Counted from the first letter of the stretch, positions 46,657 to 55,506 are shown. The stretch is DNA of 64,000 nucleotides from an uncultured Arcanobacterium sp. (GCA_958428545.1 CAUAGM010000005.1:102700-166699); one strand, 5' to 3'. The notes: generated by a model not told the origin, from the sequence alone. Numbers and translations: made by a program.

Positions 46657-48501
46657 TCAGATTCTTGTTCGCGCTCTTCGAGTGATAAAGAATCCTGCTG
46701 CCGAAAGCATTGTGCTTAGAGCTATCACGTGCGCCACAGTTGAGCCAGTATTGCTAAGATTATTGATTTCTTTGGGGCTAGGCTTTTTGGGCTGTGAATG
46801 CGTATGAGTTGATTGCGTGTGGGAGCTTGCTGGTTTTTCGTCATGATCCTTGCTAGGTTCAATATTATGTTCAATACTTGCGTTAAAGCGGGTATCTTCT
46901 CCTTCAACATATCTGATGTCTAGCGATGCTCCAGCTGAAGCGTTGGCAGTATGGGCGGAAAACGCTATGGTCGATTCTCCTCGAGAATTCGTTAATACCT
47001 GTACGAATCCTAAGGTGCCGTCGTCCGAATTAAGGTGGAATGAGGATGGTGTATAGCCAGGGAATTTTTTAATCAACGGGTCTTTAATGGAAAGACGTAT
47101 TTCTTCTCCTTCGCGAGCCGTGAAAACTTCTTCAATGGGATGTCCGTTGCTCTGAGTGAAATACGATTGCAACAGTGCAGAGACAGAATCTTTCATTGGG
47201 TACTGGTAGCGCACACGAACAGAGAATTTTTCTCCTTTCAAAGGTTCTTGTGCGGTCTGCATTGCCAAAGTTAATGCGTGTGATGCAGACTGTATTCTTT
47301 CTGCTTCGGCATACATCGGCGAATCTAGAAGGCGGCGAACATCTTGAAGCGTGGCAATCAGTTTCTTTCGTCCTTCATTTGAAAAGCGTTTTCCTGAATC
47401 TGGTGTGAAAGCAACTGCTTGATCGTATTTTTCAGTCAGTTCTTCTATACTCTCTGGGGTGTAGTTTTCCATCCGTGCTTGCTGGAGAATTTTTTCCAGC
47501 TTATTTTGAACGTGTTCGAAGGTTTTGTGAGTGACGGGAGCTTCCTGATGTGTAGGTACTAAAATCGTCTCTAAATCGGGAGTTTTCAGCAGCTGCAGGG
47601 CTTCAATTCGTGTATCTTGAATCGCCTTATAATCGCTTAGAATGATGCGTTTTCCATTTTTTCCGTTGCTGGCAAGGAGTGCATCGGCTTTGGCTACCGT
47701 ATTTTTTAATCCATCGCGATTGAATGGGAGAGGTTTTAACTCTGCTGCAATTTTATTTAAAGAATTTGTTTCCTGATTCAGTTCTTCTTGAGAAGGGGAA
47801 TCTGTGTGCGTTGGGTCAACTTTTTGTGTTTGTTCCAGCAATTTTCGAGCGTGTGTATCTGCTTTCAGATATGATTCTTCGCTTTTATTTGTGAAGAGCA
47901 TACCTGCAGTTTTTGCTGCGGTATAAGCATTCCAATGCTCGTTAATTGCGCTTGTGAGATTGTCAGTATTGAGCGTGGTTGCTTGTTTTGGAATGGTAAT
48001 TACTTCTTTGTGTCCGTTAATTGTGAGGGTGAATGTTTCTTGTTGGGAATGGAGTATGCCATCGCTCATGAACACTGTATTCATGTATTTATCGTTGGAA
48101 GGCGCCCATAATACCTTACTTTTTAGGTAGGTATTGACGTATACGTGATTGTCGTCTTCAGGCATATATCTTTGGGATTCAAATTCCTCAACCCCAATAT
48201 CCATAGCAGTATAGGGCATCTGCAGTTCTCCATAAAAAACGACGTCTTTGATTCTCCCGGAATCTTTTATAAGCTGCACCCAAAGTTTTGCTGGTATTCC
48301 ATCGAAACTCATATCTATTGGCTGTGACGCCTTTTTAACGTTTTCAAAAGTAGGAGTAGTGGTGGCGTTTTCCTCAGCTGCAGAAGCGAAAGTACTAGCG
48401 TGAGTAAAGGATAGGGATAAAGTCACTCCTATTGTGGCGATAAGCGTGAGTAGTGTGCGCAGTGCTTTGTGCGTATTTATCAAGGTAAATGGTTGATTCA
48501 T
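46657..48501 (-). CDS. Iron-box-controlled sortase-anchored surface protein
   Basis: 614 residues. A signal peptide (about 1-41) is followed by a beta-rich domain (about 50-165), a helical middle (about 170-420), a second beta-rich domain (about 425-555) and a polar His/Lys/Pro linker. The C-terminus is a sorting signal: LSNTG at 582-586 (a variant of LPXTG), a hydrophobic stretch, and RRARTRI. A perfect DtxR-type iron box lies 35 bases upstream. The pattern suggests a heme- or iron-acquisition protein; the second beta domain has features that could be NEAT-like, but I cannot prove this. Confidence 0.82.
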   Translation of the reverse strand: MNQPFTLINTHKALRTLLTLIATIGVTLSLSFTHASTFASAAEENATTTPTFENVKKASQPIDMSFDGIPAKLWVQLIKDSGRIKDVVFYGELQMPYTAMDIGVEEFESQRYMPEDDNHVYVNTYLKSKVLWAPSNDKYMNTVFMSDGILHSQQETFTLTINGHKEVITIPKQATTLNTDNLTSAINEHWNAYTAAKTAGMLFTNKSEESYLKADTHARKLLEQTQKVDPTHTDSPSQEELNQETNSLNKIAAELKPLPFNRDGLKNTVAKADALLASNGKNGKRIILSDYKAIQDTRIEALQLLKTPDLETILVPTHQEAPVTHKTFEHVQNKLEKILQQARMENYTPESIEELTEKYDQAVAFTPDSGKRFSNEGRKKLIATLQDVRRLLDSPMYAEAERIQSASHALTLAMQTAQEPLKGEKFSVRVRYQYPMKDSVSALLQSYFTQSNGHPIEEVFTAREGEEIRLSIKDPLIKKFPGYTPSSFHLNSDDGTLGFVQVLTNSRGESTIAFSAHTANASAGASLDIRYVEGEDTRFNASIEHNIEPSKDHDEKPASSHTQSTHTHSQPKKPSPKEINNLSNTGSTVAHVIALSTMLSAAGFFITRRARTRI

Positions 48502-48527
48502 ATATTTTCTTTCTATCTGTAATAGAC

Positions 48528-48564
48528 GGCAATAAATTAGGTTAGCATAACCTAATTTATTGCC
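48528..48564 (-). promoter_or_regulatory. DtxR/IdeR-type iron box within a perfect 37-bp palindrome
   Basis: Two 17-base arms (48528-48544 and 48548-48564) are perfect reverse complements around GCA. The inner 19 bases, TTAGGTTAGCATAACCTAA (48537-48555), differ from the DtxR/IdeR consensus only in the centre. It lies between the start codon and the expected promoter of the surface protein at 46657-48501, where iron-loaded DtxR would block transcription. Confidence 0.88.
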
Positions 48565-48687
48565 GAAAATATGATGTGCCTTGTATTTATTTCTCAGAAA
48601 ATGTGCGGTAAAAGTTCTTATAGAGATGAGTTAAAACGTATCTTCAATAAGAATGATGCCGCTCTGGAGTTAGCCTAATTGCAGTAA

Positions 48688-48725
48688 TCGCACGTGACGA
48701 TCGCTTAGGCGATTGTCACGTGCGA
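48688..48725. terminator. Hairpin of uncertain role
   Basis: A 17-bp stem with one G-U pair (48688-48704 with 48709-48725) and a TTAG loop. It looks like a terminator, but no confident gene ends here. It would serve a short minus-strand transcript coming from about 49228, or insulate the iron-box gene. Confidence 0.45.
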
Positions 48726-48782
48726 AAGTTCTTTACTTGCGTGAGCGAGTGATTGGGTGCTCAAGCGAGTGAGTGCGTGAAT

Positions 48783-48790
48783 GGGGGGGG
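48783..48790 (+). repeat. Homopolymer run of eight G within a G/T-rich stretch
   Basis: Eight consecutive G lie in a roughly 170-base G/T-biased stretch (48731-48900) containing about ten GTGAG-like units. Such tracts can slip during replication. It is about 560 bases before the next surface gene and not inside a recognised coding frame. Confidence 0.6.
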
Positions 48791-49015
48791 TAAGTGGGCA
48801 TGTGAGCGTGGTAGTGAGTAAACATGGTGTCGGTGAGCATGGGGATGATTGCTTGTTAGTTTTCTTTCCGTAGTGGGTGACGAGTGGTGGTCAGTGAGCG
48901 GGGAGGGGAATTGATTTTGCCTGGAAACGTGGTGCAAAAGGCTGCCAGTGTTGGTTATTGAGAAAAATCGTCATTGTGTGCGTTGGTTATTGAAGTATTG
49001 AATAGTCGATTAATC

Positions 49016-49228
49016 TCACGAGCAAAATAAACGAAAAGCGGATGCCTCGAAGATACTCGTGCGTAGCATCACCCGCTTTGGCAAACTGGAATACATATAA
49101 AGATGTGTGCAGGGGAGTTTTGTAGATACTGCTTTTGTGCGGAGGATACGTGGTGCGCATATAGCCAGAAGCGCACTAAGCATTGCCATCACAATGCCAG
49201 AAAAGATCGTGCGGAGAGTTGTTCGCAT
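49016..49228 (-). CDS. Possible small exported peptide
   Basis: A 70-codon frame with GAGAAG 4 bases before the ATG. The N-terminus has a basic start and a hydrophobic segment (residues about 9-26) like a signal peptide. The rest is basic and unfamiliar. Codon use gives no strong support. It may be spurious. Confidence 0.25.
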   Translation of the reverse strand: MRTTLRTIFSGIVMAMLSALLAICAPRILRTKAVSTKLPCTHLYMYSSLPKRVMLRTSIFEASAFRLFCS

Positions 49229-49353
49229 AAAACTTCTCAGCTTTGCATATCCACAGATATTTATGTGTGCAGTTTTTGCAGTGCGCTTTCTGTTTGGCTT
49301 GTGCCAGGCATTAATAAGATGTCTAATCGAGCATTTGACATGAAAGAGCACTT

Positions 49354-51642
49354 ATGAATCATTCACGTTTAGTACAAGTACAGAGGCGAATGTGGGTTTG
49401 TACACTTGCGGCATTTTTTGGGATTATTACCTTTTTAGGTTTCCCAATGCAATACGCATCTGCAGCGACGACTGAAGATCCTACCTATGATAGGATCGGC
49501 TATTTTTGGTATACGACGACGCCAAGCGGGCTTGAGGTAGGCATGGTACTAGCGGCGCAGCGTTGGAGAGATGGAAAATATCCTGAATACTGTGTTCAAG
49601 AACGCTATAGACCTGTTCCTCCTGCGCACGGAGGTATCTCCGCAGGAAACATTACCCAGCCAACTGTTGCTGTAGATGGATATCAACTTTCTACTGCGCA
49701 GATGGCGTGGCTTATGGTTAATTATGCTCAAGAGAAAAACGCGACAGTGCAGGCAGCTATTTCTTTCCTGGCGCATGTGAATTTTGAGCAGTCACAGGAT
49801 GATAGTCTTATTACATCTGCTGGATTTCAATCTATCCAAGAATATGCACAATGGATTGCTCGTGAAGCAGAAAAAGAAGTTCCGCATGTTGTTGCGCGAT
49901 CGAAAGCTATGATCCAAGAAGCGCGTGAGGCAACTATATCTGGGCACGGCACAGGAAGTGTTGTCGGCGCTGGCAAACGTATGGGCACGTATGAAGGCTT
50001 TAGCGTCATGAATGCTGAAACTAATCAGCCAGTTGCTGGAATCCCTGTGGCGGCGACTCTTGAAGGACCAGCAGTATGGGACGATACAGGCACTCAGACT
50101 CTGACGGTGACAACCGGCAAGGAGCCAATTGTTAAAGGCTGGCATGCGACTGCGCATGGCCATGTCTCTCTGACCCTGGCATACGAACATTCTCCGTCAA
50201 CTCTCGAGCATATAGTTCGTGATGTATATCAAGATACAGTGACTATCCCAGGCGAGAAAGTGCAGGTGCAAAGTGAAAAATATGAGTGGGATGTGATTTT
50301 TGATTTCCGTCCTCAAGGCGTTTCACACGTTCAAAAAGTTTTTGGTTCACAAGAGTTCACTGATGAACTTTCTGCTGCAGCTGACCCTAATTATGGCAAT
50401 GGTGAATGGCTCACTCTAGGTGATGTAGGGCTAGAAGGGGAAGGAGGTGTGCCCGTTGTCTATACAGCTCGGGCATATCACGTGCCAGCACTTGAGCTGC
50501 CAATTCCCAGTTCCGATATTCCGCAAGATGCCGTTTTAGTAGGTGAAAAGAAGATGACGGCACACGGTCAGAGTACTCTCGAAGCTAGATTCTCTGCTCC
50601 AAACCCTGGTTGGTACGTCGTCGTGTGGAGTGTGGATTCGCAATCTCAAAGTGAAAAGTGGGCGCCTTATATCCACGCTGGCTGGAATGATGGTTGGGCA
50701 GTTGCTGATGAGACTTCCTCGCGTACCTATCCTGCTCAGATTGATACAGCCATATCTGTTCGCTCTACTAAAGCTGGGCAATATCTTGTCGATGACGTTT
50801 GGGTATCAGGAATGCCTGATAATCACCCGAATTTTACAGGGGGATTAGGCTTTGGAGCGGATGAGAAAACTATTACACATAAACTTCTCTTTTTCCCTCA
50901 GGGGCTGGATGCGAAAGAAGAAAATCGTGAAAAAGCGGAGCTTGTTGGAAAGCCTATCAGCATTCCTGCCGCAAACGGTTTTTATCCAACGATGGGTGAT
51001 ACGTCGTGGCGTATTCGAACTGATAAAGAGGGGAGAGCCACAGCTGGCACATACGTATTCGTAAGTGAATTTATTGGTGACGATCGTGTAGCGCCTCTTG
51101 TTACGTCTGTTGAAGACGTAGCCGAACAATTCGTTGTGACGGCTGAGCCACAGATACATACGACTCTCACACACGATAATTCACGTGAAAAAATTCCTGC
51201 TCAAGGAATGCAGACGTTAGTTGATATCGTCACATACACCAATCTTATACCAGGAAAAGAATACCAAGTGGAAGGAAAGCTAATGGATAAGGCAACGGGT
51301 AAACCATTAGTTGATAGGGATGGGCGTGCAGTGACGGCATCGGCAACGCACACTCCGCAGAAATCCAACGGCACATTTGAAGTAAAGTTCTATGTTGATG
51401 CTGCTCAGTTTGCCAAGGTGACTACGGTTGCGTTTGAGACAATGAAACCTGAAGATGGAGATCCAATTGTGCACGCTGATCTTCATAATGCGAACCAGAC
51501 GCTTCTGTTTGATTCCGAGCCGCCGCAGCCAAGCAAAGAGCTTGCCCGTACTGGCATACTTTTTCCTGCGATTGGTTCGTTGGCAGGAGCACTGCTAGCT
51601 TCTGGTGGGGCAGTGTATTCGTTCAGGCGCAGGCAAAAATAG
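49354..51642 (+). CDS. Sortase-anchored surface protein with thioester-like and VaFE-type domains
   Basis: 762 residues. A signal peptide ends near residue 38. The N-terminal domain (about 42-190) contains YC at residues 79-80 and TVQAAI with Gln133, a pairing that matches the Cys-Gln thioester domains of Gram-positive adhesins. Middle beta domains follow (VMNAETNQPVAGIPV; IHAGWNDGW). At about 600-725 there is a VaFE-type isopeptide repeat (LVDIVTYTNLIPGKEY, then KLMDKATGKPL). The C-terminus is a sorting signal, LARTG at 730, hydrophobic stretch, RRRQK. GAAAGAG precedes the ATG. Confidence 0.88.
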   Translation: MNHSRLVQVQRRMWVCTLAAFFGIITFLGFPMQYASAATTEDPTYDRIGYFWYTTTPSGLEVGMVLAAQRWRDGKYPEYCVQERYRPVPPAHGGISAGNITQPTVAVDGYQLSTAQMAWLMVNYAQEKNATVQAAISFLAHVNFEQSQDDSLITSAGFQSIQEYAQWIAREAEKEVPHVVARSKAMIQEAREATISGHGTGSVVGAGKRMGTYEGFSVMNAETNQPVAGIPVAATLEGPAVWDDTGTQTLTVTTGKEPIVKGWHATAHGHVSLTLAYEHSPSTLEHIVRDVYQDTVTIPGEKVQVQSEKYEWDVIFDFRPQGVSHVQKVFGSQEFTDELSAAADPNYGNGEWLTLGDVGLEGEGGVPVVYTARAYHVPALELPIPSSDIPQDAVLVGEKKMTAHGQSTLEARFSAPNPGWYVVVWSVDSQSQSEKWAPYIHAGWNDGWAVADETSSRTYPAQIDTAISVRSTKAGQYLVDDVWVSGMPDNHPNFTGGLGFGADEKTITHKLLFFPQGLDAKEENREKAELVGKPISIPAANGFYPTMGDTSWRIRTDKEGRATAGTYVFVSEFIGDDRVAPLVTSVEDVAEQFVVTAEPQIHTTLTHDNSREKIPAQGMQTLVDIVTYTNLIPGKEYQVEGKLMDKATGKPLVDRDGRAVTASATHTPQKSNGTFEVKFYVDAAQFAKVTTVAFETMKPEDGDPIVHADLHNANQTLLFDSEPPQPSKELARTGILFPAIGSLAGALLASGGAVYSFRRRQK

Positions 51643-51675
51643 TAGTTGCTACTATCTGAGGAGTTTCAAGCATCA

Positions 51676-51709
51676 GAGTGCTCCAAACGTTTAGGTGTGC
51701 GGAGCGCTC
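51676..51709. terminator. Hairpin between convergent surface gene and folA
   Basis: GAGTGCTCC and GGAGCGCTC form a 9-bp stem with one G-U pair over a 16-base loop, 34 bases past the surface gene. There is no T-run. Confidence 0.45.
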
Positions 51710-51787
51710 GCTAAGAATCAATTATTGGGCATTGCTTGCGTAGTGAGTAATTCAAGAAGTTAAAAGCGCATTTAGCTGGTTTATGCT

Positions 51788-52342
51788 CTATTCGGCAAAG
51801 GGAAGTGCTTCGCTTGCAGCAAAGTTTGATCCTGGGCGGCGATAAATTGTGCATCGGTAATTGACGTTTGATGTTGGTGATATATTCCACCCGTGTTCAG
51901 GATTAGATTGTAGAGCTTCCCATGAGAACGGAACTCCTGGGGCAAAGGCTGTAGCTCCAGGTACTTTCATATTGAAGTCGGTGACGACGGCTCCATCGGC
52001 AAGTTCATTTGCAATTGCACGCGCGAAAAGCTGCCCTCCTCCGATAAGCCACACTAAATCGTGGGTCGCTTCTACCGCTGCGGAGTATGCCTCTTCTAAC
52101 GATCGGGCGATGTGTGCACCAGGAGCACAATAGTCAGGGTCGCGCGTCACCACAAAATTTCTTCTGCCTGGTAGCGGGCGGAAGCGCGGGTCGAGCGATT
52201 CCCAAGTTTTTCTGCCCATAATCACGGCATGCCCCATCGTCATGCGCTTAAAGAGAGCCATATCTTCTGGCACGTGCCATGGGAGCTTTCCATCTTTTCC
52301 GATAGCTCCGCCTTTGGCTTGTGCCCAAATCATTGCTAGCAT
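51788..52342 (-). CDS. folA: Dihydrofolate reductase
   Basis: 184 residues. Family motifs are seen: AIGKDGKLPWHVPEDMALFK near the N-terminus (substrate and NADPH loop; Asp27-equivalent in PEDM), MGRKTWESL, and LIGGGQLF. It reduces dihydrofolate to tetrahydrofolate, replacing that consumed by ThyA just upstream. AGGAGGA precedes the ATG. Confidence 0.95.
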   Translation of the reverse strand: MLAMIWAQAKGGAIGKDGKLPWHVPEDMALFKRMTMGHAVIMGRKTWESLDPRFRPLPGRRNFVVTRDPDYCAPGAHIARSLEEAYSAAVEATHDLVWLIGGGQLFARAIANELADGAVVTDFNMKVPGATAFAPGVPFSWEALQSNPEHGWNISPTSNVNYRCTIYRRPGSNFAASEALPFAE

Positions 52343-52429
52343 ATGGTGTTCCTCCTAATGAGTAAGCATAGCGTATAAGTGCTGTGTGGGTATTGTGTGT
52401 AGCTTGGTGCGTAAGTGAGAGGGGGAGGA

Positions 52430-52457
52430 GCAGATAGGGGGTATATCTCCTATCTGC
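52430..52457. terminator. Hairpin between thyA and folA
   Basis: GCAGATAGG and CCTATCTGC are perfect reverse complements, extended by GAGGA/TCCTC outside a small bulge. It lies 25 bases past the thyA stop. There is no T-run on the minus strand, so it may be an attenuating or mRNA-stabilising hairpin. Confidence 0.4.
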
Positions 52458-52481
52458 ATATCCTCGCTGGAAAGCTTATTT

Positions 52482-53291
52482 TTACACAGCAACGGGCGCT
52501 TTTATAGCGCGATGATGCTGATAGCCTTCTGAAGCTGAAATATCGTCCATGCTGTAGTCGAAAATACTCTGTGCTTTCTTTAGTTCGAGCTTTGGAAATG
52601 GGAATGGTTCGCGTGAAACCTGCTCTTTAACCTGTTCGAGATGGTTGAGGTAAATGTGGCAGTCTCCGCCAGTCCAGACGAAATCTCCTACCTCAAGGTC
52701 GCACTGCTGAGCAATCATATGCGTAAGCAGCGAATAGCTGGCGATATTGAAGGGGACGCCAAGGAAGAGATCTGCGCTTCGCTGATAAAGCTGGCATGAA
52801 AGCTTACCGTCTGCCACATAGAACTGGAAGAACGCGTGGCATGGCATAAGTGCCATATCGTCAAGATCTGCCACGTTCCAAGCTGAGACGATAATTCGGC
52901 GTGAATTAGGATTAGTTCGAATCGTATCGATCACCTGCTGAATTTGATCAATATGTCTGCCATCGGGAGCTGGCCACGAGCGCCATTGGTGCCCATAGAC
53001 AGGTCCTAGTTCGCCGTTGTCGTCAGCCCACTCATCCCAGATGGTGATACCGTTTTCGTGGAGCCATCTGATGTTTGTGTCTCCTCGCAAAAACCATAGA
53101 AGTTCACCTTTGACGGCTTTCATTGCCACAAATTTTGTGGTGATTCGAGGAAATCCTTCGTTTGCTAAATCGTATCGAAGTTGTCGCCCAAATACGGAAA
53201 GTGTGCCAGTGCCAGTGCGGTCATCTTTCATAGTTCCATTGGCGAGAACATCTGCCAAAAGATCTTCATACTGCCTATTGATAGTTGCCAT
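52482..53291 (-). CDS. thyA: Thymidylate synthase ThyA
   Basis: 269 residues, normal for ThyA. The catalytic cysteine lies in LMPCHAFFQFYV, followed by the QRSADLFLGVPFNIASYSLL region. It methylates dUMP to dTMP using methylene-tetrahydrofolate. folA follows on the same strand after 139 bases. TACACT lies 6 bases before the ATG and there is no ribosome site, suggesting a leaderless message. Confidence 0.97.
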   Translation of the reverse strand: MATINRQYEDLLADVLANGTMKDDRTGTGTLSVFGRQLRYDLANEGFPRITTKFVAMKAVKGELLWFLRGDTNIRWLHENGITIWDEWADDNGELGPVYGHQWRSWPAPDGRHIDQIQQVIDTIRTNPNSRRIIVSAWNVADLDDMALMPCHAFFQFYVADGKLSCQLYQRSADLFLGVPFNIASYSLLTHMIAQQCDLEVGDFVWTGGDCHIYLNHLEQVKEQVSREPFPFPKLELKKAQSIFDYSMDDISASEGYQHHRAIKAPVAV

Positions 53292-53297
53292 ACACTC

Positions 53298-53303
53298 AGT
53301 GTA
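53298..53303 (-). promoter_or_regulatory. Candidate -10 element for leaderless thyA transcript
   Basis: TACACT on the minus strand ends 6 bases before the thyA ATG, with no ribosome site. Confidence 0.5.
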
Positions 53304-53403
53304 GTGGAGACTTGCTATGTATGTGGTTTTAATCGTGATCTGCGCTCAATGCTGATATGTATTTTGCTTAGCAGCATAAACGTATTGTTCGTGCTTCATA
53401 CAT

Positions 53404-53931
53404 CTACTGCTCGCGCTCCAGCAGGGAATTCACGAGGCGGGTATCTTCTCGCAGAGCTTGCTCAATATAGGTGGCGGCTTCTTTTTCAAGACGATTGCCG
53501 ATAAAAGGGATACTAATAGAGAAGCATACCGTGATCTCAGCTTGAGTTACTTTATCGATATTCGCCGCATCGGAGGTGTTCGCCGCATGTGTGAGAACAA
53601 TCGTCACTTTTGTATTGACGGGGATGTTCGCGATTTTTACATCGTGCATGATGGTGATACTTCCGTATTCGTTTGGTTTGCTGGTAGTGCTCGTGACTAT
53701 CGCCTCAAGGTGTGTGCTCGTAAATTTTTGTATCTGCGAGGGAAGCGCCTTGGAGGGGATATTTAGTCGAGTTATAGTGCGAATAGTATCTTCGTGCGGG
53801 CAAGCAATGCTCCACGAGTAATCCTCCAAGCCAAGTGCTGATGCGCGTTTTTCTGTAAGTTCACGGCTAGTCAGAACGGCGGCCACGCGATTTAGCTGTG
53901 CATAGTATTGTGTGTATAGCTGAATATCCAT
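53404..53931 (-). CDS. DUF2505 family protein
   Basis: 175 residues from the ATG at 53931. It looks like the actinobacterial DUF2505 family (START-like fold), beginning MDIQLYTQYYAQLNRVAAVL. The family may bind a hydrophobic ligand; no function is known. CATAAT lies 6 bases before the ATG. It is divergent from the pdtaS-like kinase. Confidence 0.75.
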   Translation of the reverse strand: MDIQLYTQYYAQLNRVAAVLTSRELTEKRASALGLEDYSWSIACPHEDTIRTITRLNIPSKALPSQIQKFTSTHLEAIVTSTTSKPNEYGSITIMHDVKIANIPVNTKVTIVLTHAANTSDAANIDKVTQAEITVCFSISIPFIGNRLEKEAATYIEQALREDTRLVNSLLEREQ

Positions 53932-53937
53932 ACTGCT

Positions 53938-53943
53938 ATTATG
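53938..53943 (-). promoter_or_regulatory. Candidate -10 element for leaderless DUF2505 transcript
   Basis: CATAAT on the minus strand ends 6 bases before the ATG at 53931. No ribosome site is present. Confidence 0.4.
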
Positions 53944-53985
53944 CCGTAATTGTGGTGTGTGCTTTCGCTTCTGCATTTTTCGCAA

Positions 53986-53991
53986 TAGGCT
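53986..53991 (+). promoter_or_regulatory. Candidate -10 element for leaderless pdtaS transcript
   Basis: TAGGCT ends 6 bases before the ATG at 53998. The 66-base gap to the divergent gene must hold both promoters. Confidence 0.5.
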
Positions 53992-53997
53992 TGTTTT

Positions 53998-55464
53998 ATG
54001 CCTACGTTAAATAAGATTCTCGATCAATCTTCTGAGCTTCCGCTAGCTGCTCATGAATGGCTTAATCTTCTTTTGGGAGATTGGCAGCTCATCGCTGATG
54101 TAGCGTTTTCAGATCTCCTGCTCTATGTTCTCACTGATACAGGATATGTGGTGGCTGCGCAGACTCGCCCAAATACTGCTGCGACTCTTTTCGAGACCGA
54201 TCTTGTGGGTGCTTGCCTCGACTTGGAGTTTGAGGAAATAATTCAAGCACTCAGCGTCACTCGTGAAATTATTGCAACGGAGAGTGACGACGCAATCGAC
54301 ACGTGGGTTCCTGTGAGCTGCGAAGGAAACATCATTGCTGTTTTGCGTGTTGTTTGCGCTACGATGCCAGATCGTGTGCCGTCGGCAGTTCATGAAGATT
54401 ACGAAAAAGCAGCTGAATTGCTCATTGGTATGGTTGCCGATGGGAGTTTTCCTGTCGATGGGGCGCCATCCAGCTATAGGCATGGCACGCCGCGTATTTC
54501 AGACGGTGTAGTTTTTATGGATTCAGAAGGAGTAGTTCTCTATGCCAGTCCGAATGCCGTCTCTAATTTTCATAAGTACGGTGTGAATAAGCCTCTTATG
54601 GGTAATGTACTTGCGGAAGTGGTTGCTGAGAGTTTTGATGAAGCGTTTGTGCCCGATGAAACTCTTCCTGTGGTGCTGCTCGGAAAAGCAGCATGGTTAG
54701 TAGAGCTTGAATCTCAAGATATTGTGCTCACTTTACGTGTAGTTCCTTTGAGCAATAACGGCGAACGTGTAGGGGCACTGCTGATGTGCCGTGACGTCAC
54801 GCGCATGAGGCGTTCAGAGCGTGAATTGCTGAGTAAAGATGCCACAATTAAAGAGATCAACCATCGGGTGAAAAACAACTTGCAGACAGTTTCGGCGCTT
54901 TTGCGTATGCAGGCTCGTCGTGCTGCGAGTGAAGAGACGCGAACAGCTCTTTTAGCTGCTCAACGAAGAGTTGAAATGATCGCAATTGTGCATGAGCGAC
55001 TTTCGCAGACAATTGATGAAGTTGTAAATTTTGATGATGTTTTCGGCTCGCTTTTGAGAACTGTGCGCGACGTGGCAGTCACAGATTCTATGGTTGAAAT
55101 TGAGGTGCATGGCTCATTCGGTCGGGTGTGTGCTGAGCAGGCAACTGCACTCGCTGTTGTGCTCAACGAGATTATTACCAATTCTGTCGAGCATGGGCTG
55201 GCTGAAGGTGGGCGTGTAGATATTATCGTTGATCGTAGTGATAAGCATCTTCTTGTGGACGTCTGCGATAACGGTGAGGGCATGGGGGAAAAGGTTCCAA
55301 CTCCTGGAGTTTCAAGTCTATCCACACCGACGCACAAGAGATCAGGGCTTGGCACTCAGATTGTGCGCACACTTGTTGCAAGTGAATTGCGAGGAAATAT
55401 TACGTGGGAAAATAGGGTGCCGAACGGTACGATTGTGCATCTGAATGCACAGCTGCGCAGCTAA
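53998..55464 (+). CDS. pdtaS: Sensor histidine kinase, PdtaS type
   Basis: 488 residues and no membrane helix, so cytosolic. An N-terminal GAF domain (about 25-150) and a PAS domain (about 160-280) precede an HisKA_2 dimerisation helix with phospho-accepting His289 (KEINHRVKNNLQTVSALL) and an HATPase_c domain (VLNEIITNSVEHG N box; DNGEGMG). It matches mycobacterial PdtaS, which signals to the RNA-binding antiterminator PdtaR. The neighbour whiB1-like gene also sits beside pdtaS in mycobacteria. No pdtaR is here. Confidence 0.9.
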   Translation: MPTLNKILDQSSELPLAAHEWLNLLLGDWQLIADVAFSDLLLYVLTDTGYVVAAQTRPNTAATLFETDLVGACLDLEFEEIIQALSVTREIIATESDDAIDTWVPVSCEGNIIAVLRVVCATMPDRVPSAVHEDYEKAAELLIGMVADGSFPVDGAPSSYRHGTPRISDGVVFMDSEGVVLYASPNAVSNFHKYGVNKPLMGNVLAEVVAESFDEAFVPDETLPVVLLGKAAWLVELESQDIVLTLRVVPLSNNGERVGALLMCRDVTRMRRSERELLSKDATIKEINHRVKNNLQTVSALLRMQARRAASEETRTALLAAQRRVEMIAIVHERLSQTIDEVVNFDDVFGSLLRTVRDVAVTDSMVEIEVHGSFGRVCAEQATALAVVLNEIITNSVEHGLAEGGRVDIIVDRSDKHLLVDVCDNGEGMGEKVPTPGVSSLSTPTHKRSGLGTQIVRTLVASELRGNITWENRVPNGTIVHLNAQLRS

Positions 55465-55486
55465 TCGGGTGAGTAAGCTGCGCAGC
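55452..55486. terminator. Hairpin between convergent pdtaS and whiB
   Basis: Two copies of the self-complementary GCTGCGCAGC (55452-55461 and 55477-55486) can pair with each other across 15 bases. The first copy overlaps the pdtaS stop region. A bidirectional terminator is likely. Confidence 0.5.
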
Positions 55487-55506
55487 GGATATTAGCGAAG
55501 ATAATT

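Larger units (their letters stand above)
48502..49353. other. Gene-poor stretch between two surface-protein genes
   Basis: About 850 bases. From left to right it holds an iron box inside a 37-bp palindrome (48528-48564), a 17-bp hairpin (48688-48725), and a G/T-rich stretch with many GTGAG-like units and a run of eight G (48783-48790). A possible 70-codon minus-strand frame (49016-49228) comes last, then the promoter region of the next surface gene. No larger coding frame is convincing. Confidence 0.65.
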
